The notes beneath the pieces were generated by a model. It worked only from the letters and a program-made list of their open reading frames with translations, had not been told where the DNA came from and searched no databases. From Fistularia commersonii (Eukaryota; Chordata; Actinopteri; Syngnathiformes; Fistulariidae), in assembly GCA_037954325.1 (NCBI GenBank), contig JBBMNZ010000001.1, positions 8,528,874 to 8,592,873 of the forward strand: 64,000 nucleotides of DNA, given 5' to 3'. The position numbers and the translations under genes are program-made. Shown here in pieces: positions 21,429 through 32,850 of the stretch (its first letter is position 1; each line of letters opens with the position of its first letter).

Positions 21429-22435
21429 AACTTGCTAAAATATGCTAAAAACAAAAAAAGTTGTAGAATATGCTCACAATTTGCTTTCAAGGCAATTTAT
21501 TCGGAATAGTTTTCATTACGCAATAAATGTTTTTCTTATACACTCAAGTCCTCTGTATGCTCACTCATTACTCTTACCCTTTTTTTCTTTCGACCACAGA
21601 GGGAGAAGGTACTGATCAAATTTGCAACTGCAACGACCAGGTGATAACATTAACACTTCATGGAGGGGAAGGGGTTCTGCAGAAGAAGTGGAAATTTCTA
21701 GAAATATCCTTGGTTTGGAGGAAGAAAATTAAATGTCTTCTTATTTGTAACATGTGAATACTCACACACAAACATAATACAGGGTTTTTGAATTTTAAAC
21801 ACACACACAACAAACACACAACAAAGAGAGTTAAAGAGCAACTATGCCAATAATGCAGAGCAACTACTTAATCCCAGTTGTTCCAACTGTCACCAGGCTT
21901 ATGAAATCAATATACTCATTACCAGATACAAGAGCAAAGAGAAGGCATGAAGGGGAGTATGCGCGAAGAAACAGAGAGAGAAAGAGATGCCCAAGGCTGA
22001 CGTGCTATCTCATATGAAGATAATAACCTTTGTGACCTTCTGACAGCTGTAAGGATGGAAAATGTGAGGAGGGATAGCAAAAAAAGAAACAAGAGAGGTC
22101 GGATGGGGGAGTGTTGGGGGTTGTGAAGATGGGGATTTTGGTTTTCATTTTGTTTTGTTGTGGATAACCTATTTAACTGCACTGATCAAATATCCCAGCA
22201 CTGAGTTTTTCATTAGCACTGAAGATATATTAGGCAGTGGGGGCAGTCAGGGGCTGCAAGGCCTTCCCTGCTGGCCTAAAAAATATCTGAATCACAGATG
22301 TTAATTAAATTTTGTTCATAAATACTTATCAAATAATTCCAAATGGTCTGCTCACTTCCTTTCATAGATTTTCTCCTGGTTATGCTGCTTCCAGACATGC
22401 ATTTTCATATTAGAGCATTTAATCAATGCTCAATT
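21429..22435. other. No recognisable gene; CA-rich tract at 21797-21826
   Basis: Includes a degenerate (ACACA)n tract. A short GGGGGCAGTCAGGGGCTGCA segment near 22238 may be the end of a DNA transposon, but I could not pair it. Confidence 0.35.
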
Positions 22436-23995
22436 TGAATATTGGGACTATGACAGGAAACGTGAGTTGGTCGACATGATGCAGGGAAGGAAGGTGGATA
22501 TACTGTGTGTCAAGGAGACCAGGTGGAAAGGTAGAAAGGCTAGAAGCTTAGGAGAAGGCTTTAAGTTGTACTATTATGGTACTGACAAGAAAAGAAATGG
22601 AGTAGGAGTTATCTTGAAGGAGGAGTTTGTTAGGAGCGTCCTAGAGGTGAAAAGAATGTCAGATAGACTTATGAGTCTGAAATTGGAAATTGAAGGTGTG
22701 ATGCTAAATGTTGTTAGTCGCTATGCCCCGCAGGTGGGATGTGAATCTGAAGAGAAGGAGAAGTTCTGGAATAAGTTGGATGAAGTGATGCAGAATATTC
22801 CCAGAAATGAGAGAGTGGTAATTGGTGCAGACTTCAATGGACATGTTGGTGAAGGCAATAGAGGGGATGAGGAAGTGATGGACAGATTTAGTATCCAGGA
22901 TAGGAGCAGAGGACAAAGTGGTGGAAGTTGAAAAGGGAGGAGTGTTGCATGGTTTTCAGGGAGGAGTTGAGAAAGGGTCTGGGTGGTAAGGGTGAGCTTC
23001 CAGATGATTGGACAACAGCTAGTGTTATCAGGGAAACAGGTAGAAGAGTACTTGCTGTATCATCTGGAAGGAAAGTAGATAAGGAGACTTGGTGGTGGAA
23101 TGAGGAAGTGCAGGAGTATATACAGAGAAAGGGGTTAGCGAAGAAGAAGTGGGATACTGAGAGGACTGAAGAGAACAGATAGGAGTTCAGGGAGATGCGG
23201 CGAAAGGTAAAGATAGAGGTAGCAAAGGCAAAACAAAGGGCTTATGATGACTTGTATGCTCGGTTGGATAGTAAGGAGGGTGAGAATGATCTATACAGGT
23301 TGGCAAAACAGAGAGATAATGATGGAAAGGATGTACAGCAGGTCCGGATGATTAGGATAGAGAGGGAAATGTATTGACAGATGCTAGAAGAGTGAAGGGA
23401 AGATGGAAATAGTACTTTGAAGAGCTGATGAATGTGGAAAATGAAAGAGAGGCAAGGGTAGAAGAGGTGACTATTGTAGACCACAAAGTAGCAGAGATTA
23501 GTAAAAGTGAAGTGAGGAAGCCATTGAAGAGGATGAAGAGTGGAAATGGAGGTATGCTCTGGAAAGGAGACGAATGAAAGTTAGTCGCAGCAAGACAGAA
23601 TATATGTGCGTGAATGAGGGGAACTCGGGTGGAACAGTGAGGCTACAGGGAGTGGAGATCAAGAAGCTGGAGGATTTTAGGTACTTAGGGTCAACAGTCC
23701 AGAGCAACAGAGAGTGTGGAAAAGTGGTGAATAGACGGGTCCAAGCAGGTTGGAATGGGTGGAGAAAAGTGTCAGGGGTACTATGTGATAGAAGACTTTC
23801 AGCCAGAATAAAAGGAAAGGTGTACAAGACAGTGGTGAGACCAGTGATGCTGTACGGCCTAGAAATTGTTACAATGACGAAAAGACAAGAGGAAGAGGAA
23901 GAGGTTACAGAGATGAAGATGTTGAGGGTCTCTTTGGGAATGACCAGGATGGATAGGATCAGGAAAGAGTCTATCAGAGGAACAGCACATGTTGG
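22436..23995 (+). mobile_element. RTE-like LINE, copy B
   Basis: In order on the plus strand: endonuclease (22467-22920, with WKGRKARS and GADFNGHVGEG), an internal deletion of about 330 bp, the Trp-rich linker (22928-23380), the start of the reverse transcriptase linker to 23545, and then a jump over the whole palm to MKVSRSKTEYM (23574). The C-terminal domain runs to about 23995 (RIRKESIRGTAHV). The 3' end and the GAA tail are missing because an inverted RTE fragment is fused at 23996. It cannot be active. Confidence 0.82.
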
Positions 23996-25295
23996 ACATG
24001 TCTGTCAATACATTTCCCTCTTTATCCATAATCACCCAGACCTGTTGTACATCCTTTCCACCTTTATCTCTCTGCTTTGCCAACCTGTATGGATCATTCC
24101 CTTCCTTCTTGACTCTCCAACCTAGCATACAGGTCATTGTATGGCCTTTGTTTTGCCTTTGCTACCTCTATGAAAACCACACAACACTCCTACCTTTTCA
24201 GCTTCCACCACTTTGACCTCTGGTCAGCCTTTGTCCTCTACATGTTCCTTGTCACCAGAGTCATCCCACAAACTACCATCCTATGCTGTCTGGCTACACT
24301 CTCACCTGCAGCTACTTTGCAGTAACTGATCTCTCTCAGGATACCTCATCTGTTCAAGATGTAGTCTACCTGCGTGCTCCTGCCTCCGCTCTCATAAGTT
24401 ACCCTATGTTCCTTTTTTTTCTGGAAAAAGATGTTCACTACAGCCATTTCCATCCTTTTTGCAAAATCTACCACCATCTGTCCCTCTGCATGCCTATCCT
24501 ATATACCAAATCTGCCCATTACTTCTTCATCCCCTCTTTTCCCTTCAACAACATGCTCATTGAAAGATGCACCAATTACTACTCTCTCATCTCTGGGAAT
24601 ACTCTGCAACACTTCATCCAACTCATTCCAGAACTTCTCCTTCTCTTCAAATTCACATCCCACCTTCGGGGAATAGCCACTAACAACATTGAGCATCACA
24701 CCTTCAATTTCCAAAATCAGACTTATAAGTCTTTTTGACATTCTTTTGACCTTCAGAACGTTCCTAACAAACTCCTCTTTGAAGATAACTCCTATTCCAT
24801 TTCTGTTCTTGTCAGTACCATGGTAGTACAACTTAAAGCCTGCTCCTAAGCTTCTACCCTTACCACCTTTCCGCCTGGTCTCCTGGACAAACAGTATATC
24901 CACTTTCCCTCTCTGCATCATGTCAACCAACTTTCTACCTTTTCCTGTCATATTCCCAATATTCAAAGTCCCTACTCTCAGTACCAGACCCTTGCCTTTC
25001 CACTTCTGACTGTTTCTGAACATGCCTTCCTCATCTCCTTCTTTGACCAACAGTAGACCAGTTTCCACTGGTTCCCTTTAGGTCATCGGTCTTCGTTGTA
25101 AACCCGGTCCTTGACCGATCCTGTATGATCTGGTTATTATGTTCGATTTGCATGTTTGGTTTTGGCAAAACTTTTACGCCGGATGCCCTTCCTGACGCAA
25201 CCCTCTGCATTTTCCATGCTCTGAGACAGTGCTCCGTGTCCCCCCGAGGATGCTTTGGGGAGACACCAGCCAGTGCTGCCCTTGGGCCACATTGA
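23996..25295 (-). mobile_element. RTE-like LINE, copy C, fused inverted to copy B
   Basis: Minus strand: the 5' leader (25295-25060, GGGAGACAC and the VKVLPKPNM frame), the endonuclease (24499-25068, a continuous 189-codon frame with GASFNEHV), its C-terminal part, a deleted linker and the linker end at 23996-24120. The last part pairs with copy B in inverted orientation. Copy C retains the endonuclease segment that copy B lost, so it is not a simple inverted duplication of B. Confidence 0.8.
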
Positions 25296-26197
25296 GGGAA
25301 AATCCACAAGTAAATCTTGAAAAATATCATACAATGCTTAATAGAGTGTTGGTGGCCCAGCTTCCCCTGTCACACGAGGAAAGGTGGCAAAAAAACAGCA
25401 TCAATTACACGCCAGTTTATGATGAGCAGACCACACAGTGTGCAGATAACAGTACCAAAGGTGAAGGCACTACCTTTGGCCTGTATGTCTACTCTAGCCA
25501 GAGGGAGAAGACTCTTTTGCGAGCAAGAGTCCACCAGAAACCATTGTTCTGATCTTGAGTCCTTAATGAAGAGCAGCTTGTCTTCCAGCATCCACAGCTG
25601 CCAGTTGAGCAATGGGCAAGGAGTTGGTACCTCAAAAAAGTATGGAGAGAGACTGGGCCTCCCCTTTTGCTGAACTGCTGGTTGGAAGAGCAGAGGCCGA
25701 TCCTGCATAGTGTCCAGGAGTCACTCTAGCCACCATCAGTCTACAGGCACCATCTGCAGGAGCTATGACACCCCACTCTGGATGGCCAACTGTATCCGGT
25801 AGGAACCCAATCTGCCTCCTCCACCAGACCTTTATCGTCACTGGCAGCCAGACATTGGAAGTTAGCCAAAGCCATGTGCACCAGAAGAGGGAGCAGGAAA
25901 AGGAAACCACCTTTGTCAGATCCTAGCAGTGACAGCATGTTGTCCATAAGGTCCATGGCCTTTTCGTCTCCCAAACCAGACAGGGAGGAGTCTATCTGCC
26001 CATTGTATGACTGACAGACTGCACTTCCAGTGCTGGAGTATGATAGCAACGTATCTATCATTTGAGTCGCAAAATGGCTGCAAGGCATATTGCTTGGACT
26101 GTTGGTTCAGTGCTGCGATGATCAAAAAGCATAGGGAGTCGTCTATGAAAATTTTATTCAGGTTAAAAAGCTCTTAGACATGTTGAAACAAGGAGGC
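25296..26197 (-). pseudogene. gag: Mag-like Ty3/gypsy gag and protease (outermost of nest)
   Basis: Minus strand: a gag helix (IIAALNQQ, about 26110) continues as GLGDEKAMDLMDNMLSLLGS, LANFQCLAASDDKGL (26000-25830), then a protease start LFIKDSRSEQWFLVDSCSQK (near 25590). The protease motif normally reads D-T/S-G; here it is DSC, so the catalytic loop is damaged. The element continues upstream (minus strand) at 34876-35000, beyond the nested gypsy element. It is cut at about 25296 by RTE copy C. Confidence 0.6.
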
Positions 26198-26383
26198 TGT
26201 TACGCTTGGCTCCCAGGAGGACAGGTACGTTGACTGGCAGGTTTGTTTATTCAAGCATTCAAAACGAGACTGGAACTTTGGGTCCGCCTTAAATACTCCT
26301 CGCTTGATTCGCTGATTGTTCCCTGGTGAGGTGCGGAGGATAATTGCCGTGCCGCTTGCCCGGGGACCCAATCAGTCGTGACA
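26198..26383 (-). repeat. 3' LTR of the chromodomain gypsy element
   Basis: 186 bp, TG...CA ended. On the minus strand a purine tract, GTGCTGGGGGGGGTAC (26384-26399), precedes it as the polypurine tract. It is 39 bp shorter than the 5' LTR because of several internal deletions, including the GTGGTCACCAGG segment. Confidence 0.9.
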
Positions 26384-26399
26384 GTACCCCCCCCAGCAC

Positions 26400-27700
26400 A
26401 CGGCCAGGGGGACGCGGAGCCGGTTGACCCGCATGGACGCTATGGAACTCCAACAGCCGTGGGTCCAGGATGTCCTTGCGGCGGACCCAGGAGCGTTCCC
26501 CTGGCCCGTACCCCTCCCAGTCGACCAGGTACTCCAGCTGGCCCCTGCAGCGTCGAGATTGGAGTATCTGGCGGACTGCGTAGATGGGCCCCTTGTCTAG
26601 GAGGGGAGGCAGTTCAGGAGGCACAGCAACCTCCGGGTCTGCAGCAGAGGAAGAGTCAGATGAATAGCACGGTTTTAACAGACACATGAAATACTGTGTG
26701 ACTTTCAAATTCAGGTGGGAGATCCTGAAGGGACTGATATATTTCGGCCTGAGTTTTTTGCAGGGGTGTTTCATTTGAGCCACACTTTCTGCCCCACGAC
26801 ATAGTTAGGGGCCTGTGCTCGGTGGGCATCCGCACAGCGGCAGCGTAGAGCCCCTTGCAAATGCCGGTGGACTCTGGCCCACACTCTCTCACTCTCCCTG
26901 AACCACTGATCGGTTGCTGGGACTTCTGACAATTCTCCTGTCCAGGGAAACATGGGTGGTTGGTGGTCGAGCACGCACTGGAAAGGCGTCAGCCCGGTGG
27001 TTGGCTGCTGGAGGGAATTCTGAGCGTATTCTGCCAAGGGAAGGAATTGACTCCAGTTTGCAGGGTGGTGCTGGCAGTACGTTCTGAGGTAGCGGCAAAC
27101 CTCTTGGATTTTGCGTTCCGTTTGTCCATTAGTTTGGGGATGGTTACCCGACAACAAGCTCACGGTCACCCCCAGTAGGCGGAGGAAAGCTCGCCAAAAC
27201 CTGGATATGAACTGCGGTCCTCGGTCAGAGACGATGTCCTCCGGCAGTCCAAAGTTCCGGAAGACCTGGGTGAAGAGGGCCTCTGCGGTCTCCGATACTG
27301 TAGGGACGCCTCTAAGGCAAGCAAGTTGATCACCATGGGGGAAGCTATCCACGACCACTAGGATGCTCGTGTATCCCTTGGAGGGGGGGGGGGGGGGGGA
27401 AGGTCTGTGGCATAATCAATGCCAAGATGGGACCAGGGTCTATTTGGGATTGGTAAGGGTTCCAGTTTCCCTGCTGGTAGGTGACGAGGGGTTTTCGCCA
27501 TGGCACAATCAGAGCATTGGCTGACAAATCTTTGGACGTCGACATACCTGGCCACCAGTATTTGCCTCGAAGAATGTTAAGCGTTGCACTTATACCTGGA
27601 TGCCCTGTACCTGGTGTTGAGTGTGCAGAGGTGAGAGTCCCGGATGGTTTGTGGTACGTGGGTATGGTCGGCAGGAGTGTTGCGGGGTCGGACACTGATG
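26400..27700 (-). pseudogene. pol: Chromovirus integrase with chromodomain
   Basis: From 27700 down: an HHCC zinc finger (H near 27610, CSDC near 27500), the catalytic core with VVVDSF, SDRGPQF and NGQTER (the D, D and E positions, 27358-27090), and the C-terminal chromodomain (AVRQIL...LEYLVDWEGYG...SWV, about 26590-26440). The chromodomain would bind modified histone tails and guide integration. One G run (27383-27399) and a frameshift near 27550 disrupt it. The core frame 26771-27358 is open for 195 codons. Confidence 0.87.
27383..27399. repeat. G homopolymer (17) in integrase coding region
   Basis: On the coding strand this makes a proline run between the zinc finger and the catalytic core, where related elements have an ordinary short linker. 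See the homopolymer finding. Confidence 0.9.
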
Positions 27701-27725
27701 AGTCCTGGATTTCCTCATCCAGGCT

Positions 27726-28078
27726 CTACCGGATGGGGCTCACGAGCGCCTTGTCAGGCAAAATGTTCTCTGGTTCTTCAGGGGCATTTTCAGGTGAGTG
27801 AATACGTGAAAGAGCATCTGCACGGCCATTGAGAGTACTGGGGCGATATTGGATGGTGAACTGAAATCTGGTAAAGAAGAGAGCCCAGCTGGCCTGGCGG
27901 GGGTTCAACCTCTTTGCTTCGTGTAGGTAGTGCAAGCTCTTGTGGTCAGTGAGCACAATGAAGGGATATTTTGCTCCCTCAAGCCAGTGGCGCCACTCTT
28001 CTAAAGCCAACTTTATGGCCAGGAGCTCTCCATTCCCGATATAGTTGCTCTCAGCGGAACTCTTCTTTTTGGGGGGGG

Positions 28079-28124
<46 letters not shown>

Positions 28125-28913
28125 CAGGGCTGGAGTCGGGTCGGCTTTCCATGTGGTTGGGACAGGACCACTCCCACCCCGGTAGTCGAACAGTCAACCT
28201 CCACCGTGAAGGGAAGATCTGGGTCAGGGTGGCACAGCAGAGGAGTGGTCGTGAAGGCCTTCTTGAGCTCCAAGAAGGCTCGTGTGGCGGTTGGGTTCCA
28301 CTGAAGAGGTTTTGGTTTGCCGCACAACATGGGGGTGAGCGGCATAGCCAGTTGGCTGAAGTTCTTTATGGACCGTCGGAAGAAGTTAGAGAACCCCAGA
28401 AACCTTTGGAGTTGCTTGATGGTTTGGGGTCGAGGCCATGAGCGGACAGCACTGACCTTGTCTCCATCCATACTCACTCCCTGAGGATGGAGGTGGTAGC
28501 CGAGGACCTGGACGGTGGAACAGGCATTTCTCTGCCTTGAGAAACAGTTGGTGTTGGCAAAGCCTGGTGAGGACCTGGGTGACATGGCGAATGTGACTGG
28601 ACAGATCACGATGTCATCTATAGACGACCACAAATTTTTGGAAGAAGTCCCTGAATATCTCGTTCATAAAGCCTTGGAACACGGAAGGGGCATTGGCTAG
28701 GCAATATGGCATGACCTTGTATTCCCAGTGACCAGAGGGGGTTACGAAGGCAGTTTTCCCACTCATCCCCTCTACAGATGCGCACCAGGTTATAGGCGCT
28801 CTGGAGGTCCAGTTTGGTAAATATCTTGGACCCCCGGAGGGACTCAAAAGCCGCTGGCACCAAGGGTAGAGAACGGAATTTTATGGTGGCCTGGTAGTAC
28901 ACACAGGAACTTG
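27726..28913 (-). pseudogene. pol: Chromovirus reverse transcriptase (rest) and RNase H
   Basis: Minus strand: KFRSLPLVPAAFESLRG, FTKLDLQSAYNLV (catalytic Asp of motif A, about 28810), PSVFQGFMNEIFRDF, a damaged Y-x-DD (SIDDIVI, 28620), GYHLHPQGV, FLGFSNFFRR, and RNase H/tether segments (VLTDHKSLHYL, about 27940). The poly-T/A run at 28079-28120 replaces part of the RNase H start. It is frameshifted in several places. Confidence 0.85.
28079..28120. repeat. A homopolymer (42) preceded by eight Gs
   Basis: It interrupts the gypsy coding sequence (as a poly-Phe frame on the minus strand). It is the longest of four A runs on the plus strand in this nest. Confidence 0.95.
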
Positions 28914-29054
28914 TGTTGTAAATGTGCGGTACTTTTACCTATAGGTGGTGCTACTGCTATATCAGTAGCACATCTGCTTGTTTTGCATCTCGTGTGTAAG
29001 AACGTTCTGTGTGTTCATACTGCCTGCAATAGAGTTAGTTCTTAAAATACAATA
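28914..29054 (+). repeat. 5' LTR of the copia element
   Basis: It begins TGTTGTAAATGTGCGGTAC and ends TTAAAATACAATA. It matches 33031-33173 with a few substitutions and an indel. The end lacks the canonical CA. Confidence 0.88.
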
Positions 29055-29068
29055 GGTTATGGGCCCAG
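29055..29068 (+). other. Primer site matching the initiator tRNA-Met anticodon arm
   Basis: GGTTATGGGCCCAG directly follows the LTR. It is the reverse complement of CTGGGCCCATAACC, the anticodon stem-loop of vertebrate initiator tRNA-Met, including the CAT anticodon. Drosophila copia is known to prime from a half tRNA-iMet cut in this arm, so the same mode is inferred here. Confidence 0.82.
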
Positions 29069-29102
29069 AGCGTCGCTAAGGCTGGATTACACTGAATATT
29101 GT

Positions 29103-29990
29103 GTGATAGTGAACAGTATTGTGGGAACTCACAACGGAGGACAAGCTGAGCGGACCGGAGAATTGGGCAATGTGGAAGTTTCAAATGGAACATCTGCTAA
29201 AGGACTTTGGCGAATGCTAACAGAGGAAGATGCATTAGCCCCAGATGCTAACGCAGCAGCACAGGGTGAGTTCATGAAACAGAGAAAGCATTCTATGTTA
29301 GGTACAACAGGAATTAACTTCATTGAGCACTGATTACAAACTGTAAGACTCCCAAAGAAATGTGGACTACACTGAAAGATATTTTTGACAGACACGCTGG
29401 CAAATAAATATTTCGCACCTGAAATATTTTTTTTCTTCAGAAATAAAGGAAGGAGATGGTTTGACTGAGCACCTCAAACTAATAGAACTGACTGATCAGT
29501 TATCAGCAATAGAAGAGGAAGACCAAATTGTAACAGTCGGGAAGTTTACCACCAAGTTATGCTACAGTTGTCACTGCACTGGAAACAAAGATTGATTAAT
29601 GCTTGAACAAATTTGAGTGTCAGGTTGTCAATGAGGAGCAAAAGCGAGCAAATGATTACAGTGGTGGTCCTTCAGATGGTGCAGCAGCAATGTCATCACA
29701 GGTGTGTGGCAATCTGCAGGATCGCTCCAAAGCAGTGGAAGCAGGACAAAGCATGTGGAGATGCTATAAATGTGGGAAGGAAGGCCGCATTAAACGTGGC
29801 TGTCCAAGCTGGAAAAACAAGTCAAAAAAGAAAATCCACAAGGCTAAAAATGTGGTGTGTGAGGATGAAGATGGTTCATCTGAAAGTGCCTTTGTAGCTA
29901 GAAAGCTCAGAAAAACCACATCAGTTTGAGCGGTTACTTGATTCTGGAGCATCAAAGCACATGACATGTGAGCAAGGAATTCTTAAGGAA
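29103..29990 (+). pseudogene. gag: Copia gag and protease
   Basis: A gag-like frame (29103-29333) is followed after frameshifts by a zinc knuckle CYKCGKEGRIKRGC (near 29762-29803). In the knuckle the invariant His is replaced by Arg. Immediately downstream in the next frame is LLDSGASKHMT (29935-29970), the aspartic protease active site (D-S-G). Stops separate the parts. Confidence 0.75.
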
Positions 29991-30108
29991 TACCAGCAGT
30001 TCCTCAAAAGAACAGTCACTGAAGCTCGGTGACAGCAGGGTGGTTGATGCCCTAGGAATTGGAAATGTCAACATGACTGAGCTTCAAGTCAAGAAAGGTG
30101 TATAATAA

Positions 30109-30110
<2 letters not shown>

Positions 30111-30143
<33 letters not shown>
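30111..30143. repeat. A homopolymer (33) in copia coding region
   Basis: Lies between the protease end and the segment ATMYDVLYVP, where a short Lys-coding stretch would be expected. Confidence 0.95.
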
Positions 30144-30144
<1 letters not shown>

Positions 30145-30153
30145 CCACAATGT

Positions 30154-30988
30154 ATGATGTGCTGTATGTTCCAAAACTTTCTGCCACCAAAAAGGGAAAT
30201 ACAGTTCAGTTTAAGAGGTCCTGCTGCTACATTCATGGAAAAGATGGAACTCTTAAAGGAATGGGAACACAAAGAGCTAGCTGATGGACTATATCAGCTG
30301 GATGTGAAAGTAAATGAATCAGTCACTCACAGTGCATCAGTAGCTGCTATCTTGTGGCACCAGTACCTTGGTCACACTACCAAGCTGAAGGAACTTAAAG
30401 CTCTGGTGAACGGAGTGGACTTTTCTGCAGACAAAGAAGTTCCCTTCTGTGAAGGACGTGTGGAGGGCAAGCTGGCTAAAAAGTCAAAGTCGATTGGAGA
30501 AATACGTTCCAAGCGCAAGATGCAGTTGATTCATAGTGAGGTCTGTGGTCCCATACAAACTGAATCGATAAGTGAATCAAAATATTGTGACTTTCATAGA
30601 CGATTACTCAAGATGCTCCAAGGTATACTTCATGAAGAGCTGTGTAAATACAAGGAATTTGAGAAGACATTCACAAACGAGTGTGGACTAAGCATCCAGA
30701 GGCTGAGCAGACAATGGTGGTGAGTACACCTCAAGGGAGTTTCAAGAATATTTGAAGGTTCAAGGCATCCACCATGAAATGACTGTACCTCACTCACCGT
30801 AGCAAAACGGAGTTGCTGAAAGAAAAAAAAATAGAACACTTGATGAAGCAGCAAGGAGCATGTTGTCTCATGCTAAGTTACCAAAGATGTTCTGTATGTA
30901 AGCTGCTGTGGCAACAGCCTCAGGACAGAAGTAGGCAGCCTGTTCTGGGCAAAGGGAGAGACACCGTACCAGAGATTGTGTGGGGGGG

Positions 30989-31025
<37 letters not shown>

Positions 31026-31300
31026 ACGAATGTGGGTCACATGAAGGTGTTTGGCTGTATTGCCTATGCACTTGTCCCAGATGAGAAAGAAGCTGGACAA
31101 AAAGACTGAGAAGCTTCGCAGGATATGCAAACAATGCCAAAGGCTATCGCCTGCACGATAAAAAGAATTCTGATCCGTCGAGAGGTCGTCTTCGAGGAAT
31201 CCAACTTCAAGCAGGAACCGAAAGGACACTGCACAGAAACAGAGATAACTATGCAAATAGATGAATGAAACAAAATATGAAGTCACGCTCAGAAAAAGTG
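30154..31300 (+). pseudogene. pol: Copia GAG-pre-integrase and integrase
   Basis: A 189-codon frame (30154-30723) reads DGLYQLDV, WHQYLGH (the His pair of the zinc-binding region) and IHSEVCGPIQTES (start of the integrase core). Later frames read NGVAER (near 30805), the region of the catalytic Glu, and NVGHMKVFGCIAYA (31030). An A run at 30989-31023 and frameshifts break the core. It would have joined the copia DNA into the genome. Confidence 0.78.
30989..31023. repeat. A homopolymer (35) in copia integrase
   Basis: Follows seven Gs. It sits just before the NVGHMKVFGC segment, where related proteins have a short ordinary sequence. Confidence 0.95.
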
Positions 31301-31399
31301 ACAGAATCAGAAAGCCTCCAATAAGATTTGGATATGATGAGTTTACATAATGATCAGTCACTACATCAGCAAACATGTGTTGTGACAGAGCCACTCACT

Positions 31400-32850
31400 A
31401 AAAGAGGCAATGGAGAGTCCTAATGCTAAAGACTGGCAGGAGGCAGCTGACTTGGAATATGAGTCACTGCTGGAAAACGAGACATGGGACTTAGTCGACT
31501 TGCCAAGAGACAGAAAGGCAGTAGGATCCAGGTGGGTCTTCAAAGTCAAGCATCACAGTGAAACTATACAAGTGTAGACTTGGTGCCAAGGGCTACACAC
31601 AGTTGTATGGTGCTGACTATGATGAAACGTTTTCACCAGTGGTACGATTTAGCTCTATTCGTACATTACTGTCCTTTGCCGTTCAAAAGGGTCTAAATGT
31701 CCACCCGATGGATGTTGCAACTGCATTCCTCAATGGACACCTGGAAGAAATATACATGGAGCAACAAGAGGGCTACATCAAACCAGGGCAGGAACATCTG
31801 GTATGCAAACTCAAAAAAAAAAAAAAAAGGACTGAAACAGTCTCCTCACTGTTGGAGCAAGGCTTTTACAGAGTTCATGATGGAAATTGGATTCAAACAG
31901 AGCACATCAGACCCCTGCGTGTTTGTGAGATCAAGACAAGAGCTTGAAATACTAGCAGTTTACGTGGAGGATTTGATCCTGATGAGTCGACCGAGATCAT
32001 GGACAAGCTCAAAGCAGCTCTCAAGGAGCGCTACAAGATGAAAGACAGATGCCTAGGATGTAGGACAGCTCACCCAAGATAAAGAATCGTATCATACTTC
32101 AGCAGAAGCATTACATTGAAGCCATACTTCGGAAGTATGGAATGGAGAATGCAAATTCTGCAGCAACTCCTGCAGGTGCCAACGTCAGGTATGCTGGTGC
32201 ACTGACACCACTTTTTTTTAGGCTGTCAATGGTGACAAGACCAGACATAGCTCAAGCTGTGAGTGCTGTGTCGAAGTTCAATGCAAATCCAGATGCTTCA
32301 CATCTGACTGCTCTAAAGAGGATACTTCGATACTTGAAAGGGACATTGAATCTTGCTCTGAAATAGGAGAGGTCAGACTCCAGAGCTTTAATCGGCTGCT
32401 GACTGGGCTGGAGATAAAGATGATCACCGGTCAACAACAGGTAACATCTTCCTTCTGAGAGGAGGAGCAGTGAGCTGGCTCAGCAAGAAACAAACAGTAG
32501 CACTTTCAACAGCAGAAGCTGAATACATCTCACTCAGTCAAGCAGCTCAAGAAGGAATCTGGCTACACATAGATCACACCGTAGTCGTTTCAGAGTATGT
32601 CCAGTGATCCTTGAGGATAACCGAGGAGCCATCGCAAAGAATCCTGTAAATCACTCCAGGACCAAACACATAGACATTCGTTACCACTATATCCGTGAAT
32701 GTGTGCAGAACGGACAAATTGAATTGCAATATTGTCCAACAAATGACATGAAAGCGATATCTTTACCAAGCCACTCGTTAGACAGAGATTTGAATATCTC
32801 AGGGGCGAGATCGGACTTTTTGTTTAAAAATGCTTGACAGGTGTACGAAG
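31400..32850 (+). pseudogene. pol: Copia reverse transcriptase and RNase H
   Basis: Frames read DWQEAADLEYESLLENETWD (31431), then KARLVAKGY-like RLGAKGYTQ (31575), DYDETFSPVV, MDVATAFLNGHLEE (motif A, 31707-31750). An A run (31813-31828) stands where SLYGLKQ is expected. The catalytic box reads YVEDLI (31960) instead of YVDD, so one catalytic Asp is Glu. RNase H segments include SRTKHIDIRYH (32655-32690). Not functional. Confidence 0.83.
31813..31828. repeat. A homopolymer (16) in copia reverse transcriptase
   Basis: Extends an AAG-rich Lys codon pair and displaces the conserved SLYG codons; the frame is lost after it. Confidence 0.95.

Noticed and set aside
24499..25068. A host craniofacial development protein 2-like gene
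   Set aside because: The 189-codon frame is the endonuclease of an RTE-like LINE repeated several times in this window; the gene name reflects its origin from such elements.
23996..25295. Twin-priming inversion of a single RTE insertion
   Set aside because: Copies B and C overlap in the endonuclease and linker rather than being complementary parts of one element, which twin priming would not give.
26440..26590. A host chromodomain protein gene
   Set aside because: The chromodomain is directly downstream of an integrase and upstream of a polypurine tract and LTR, as in chromoviruses.
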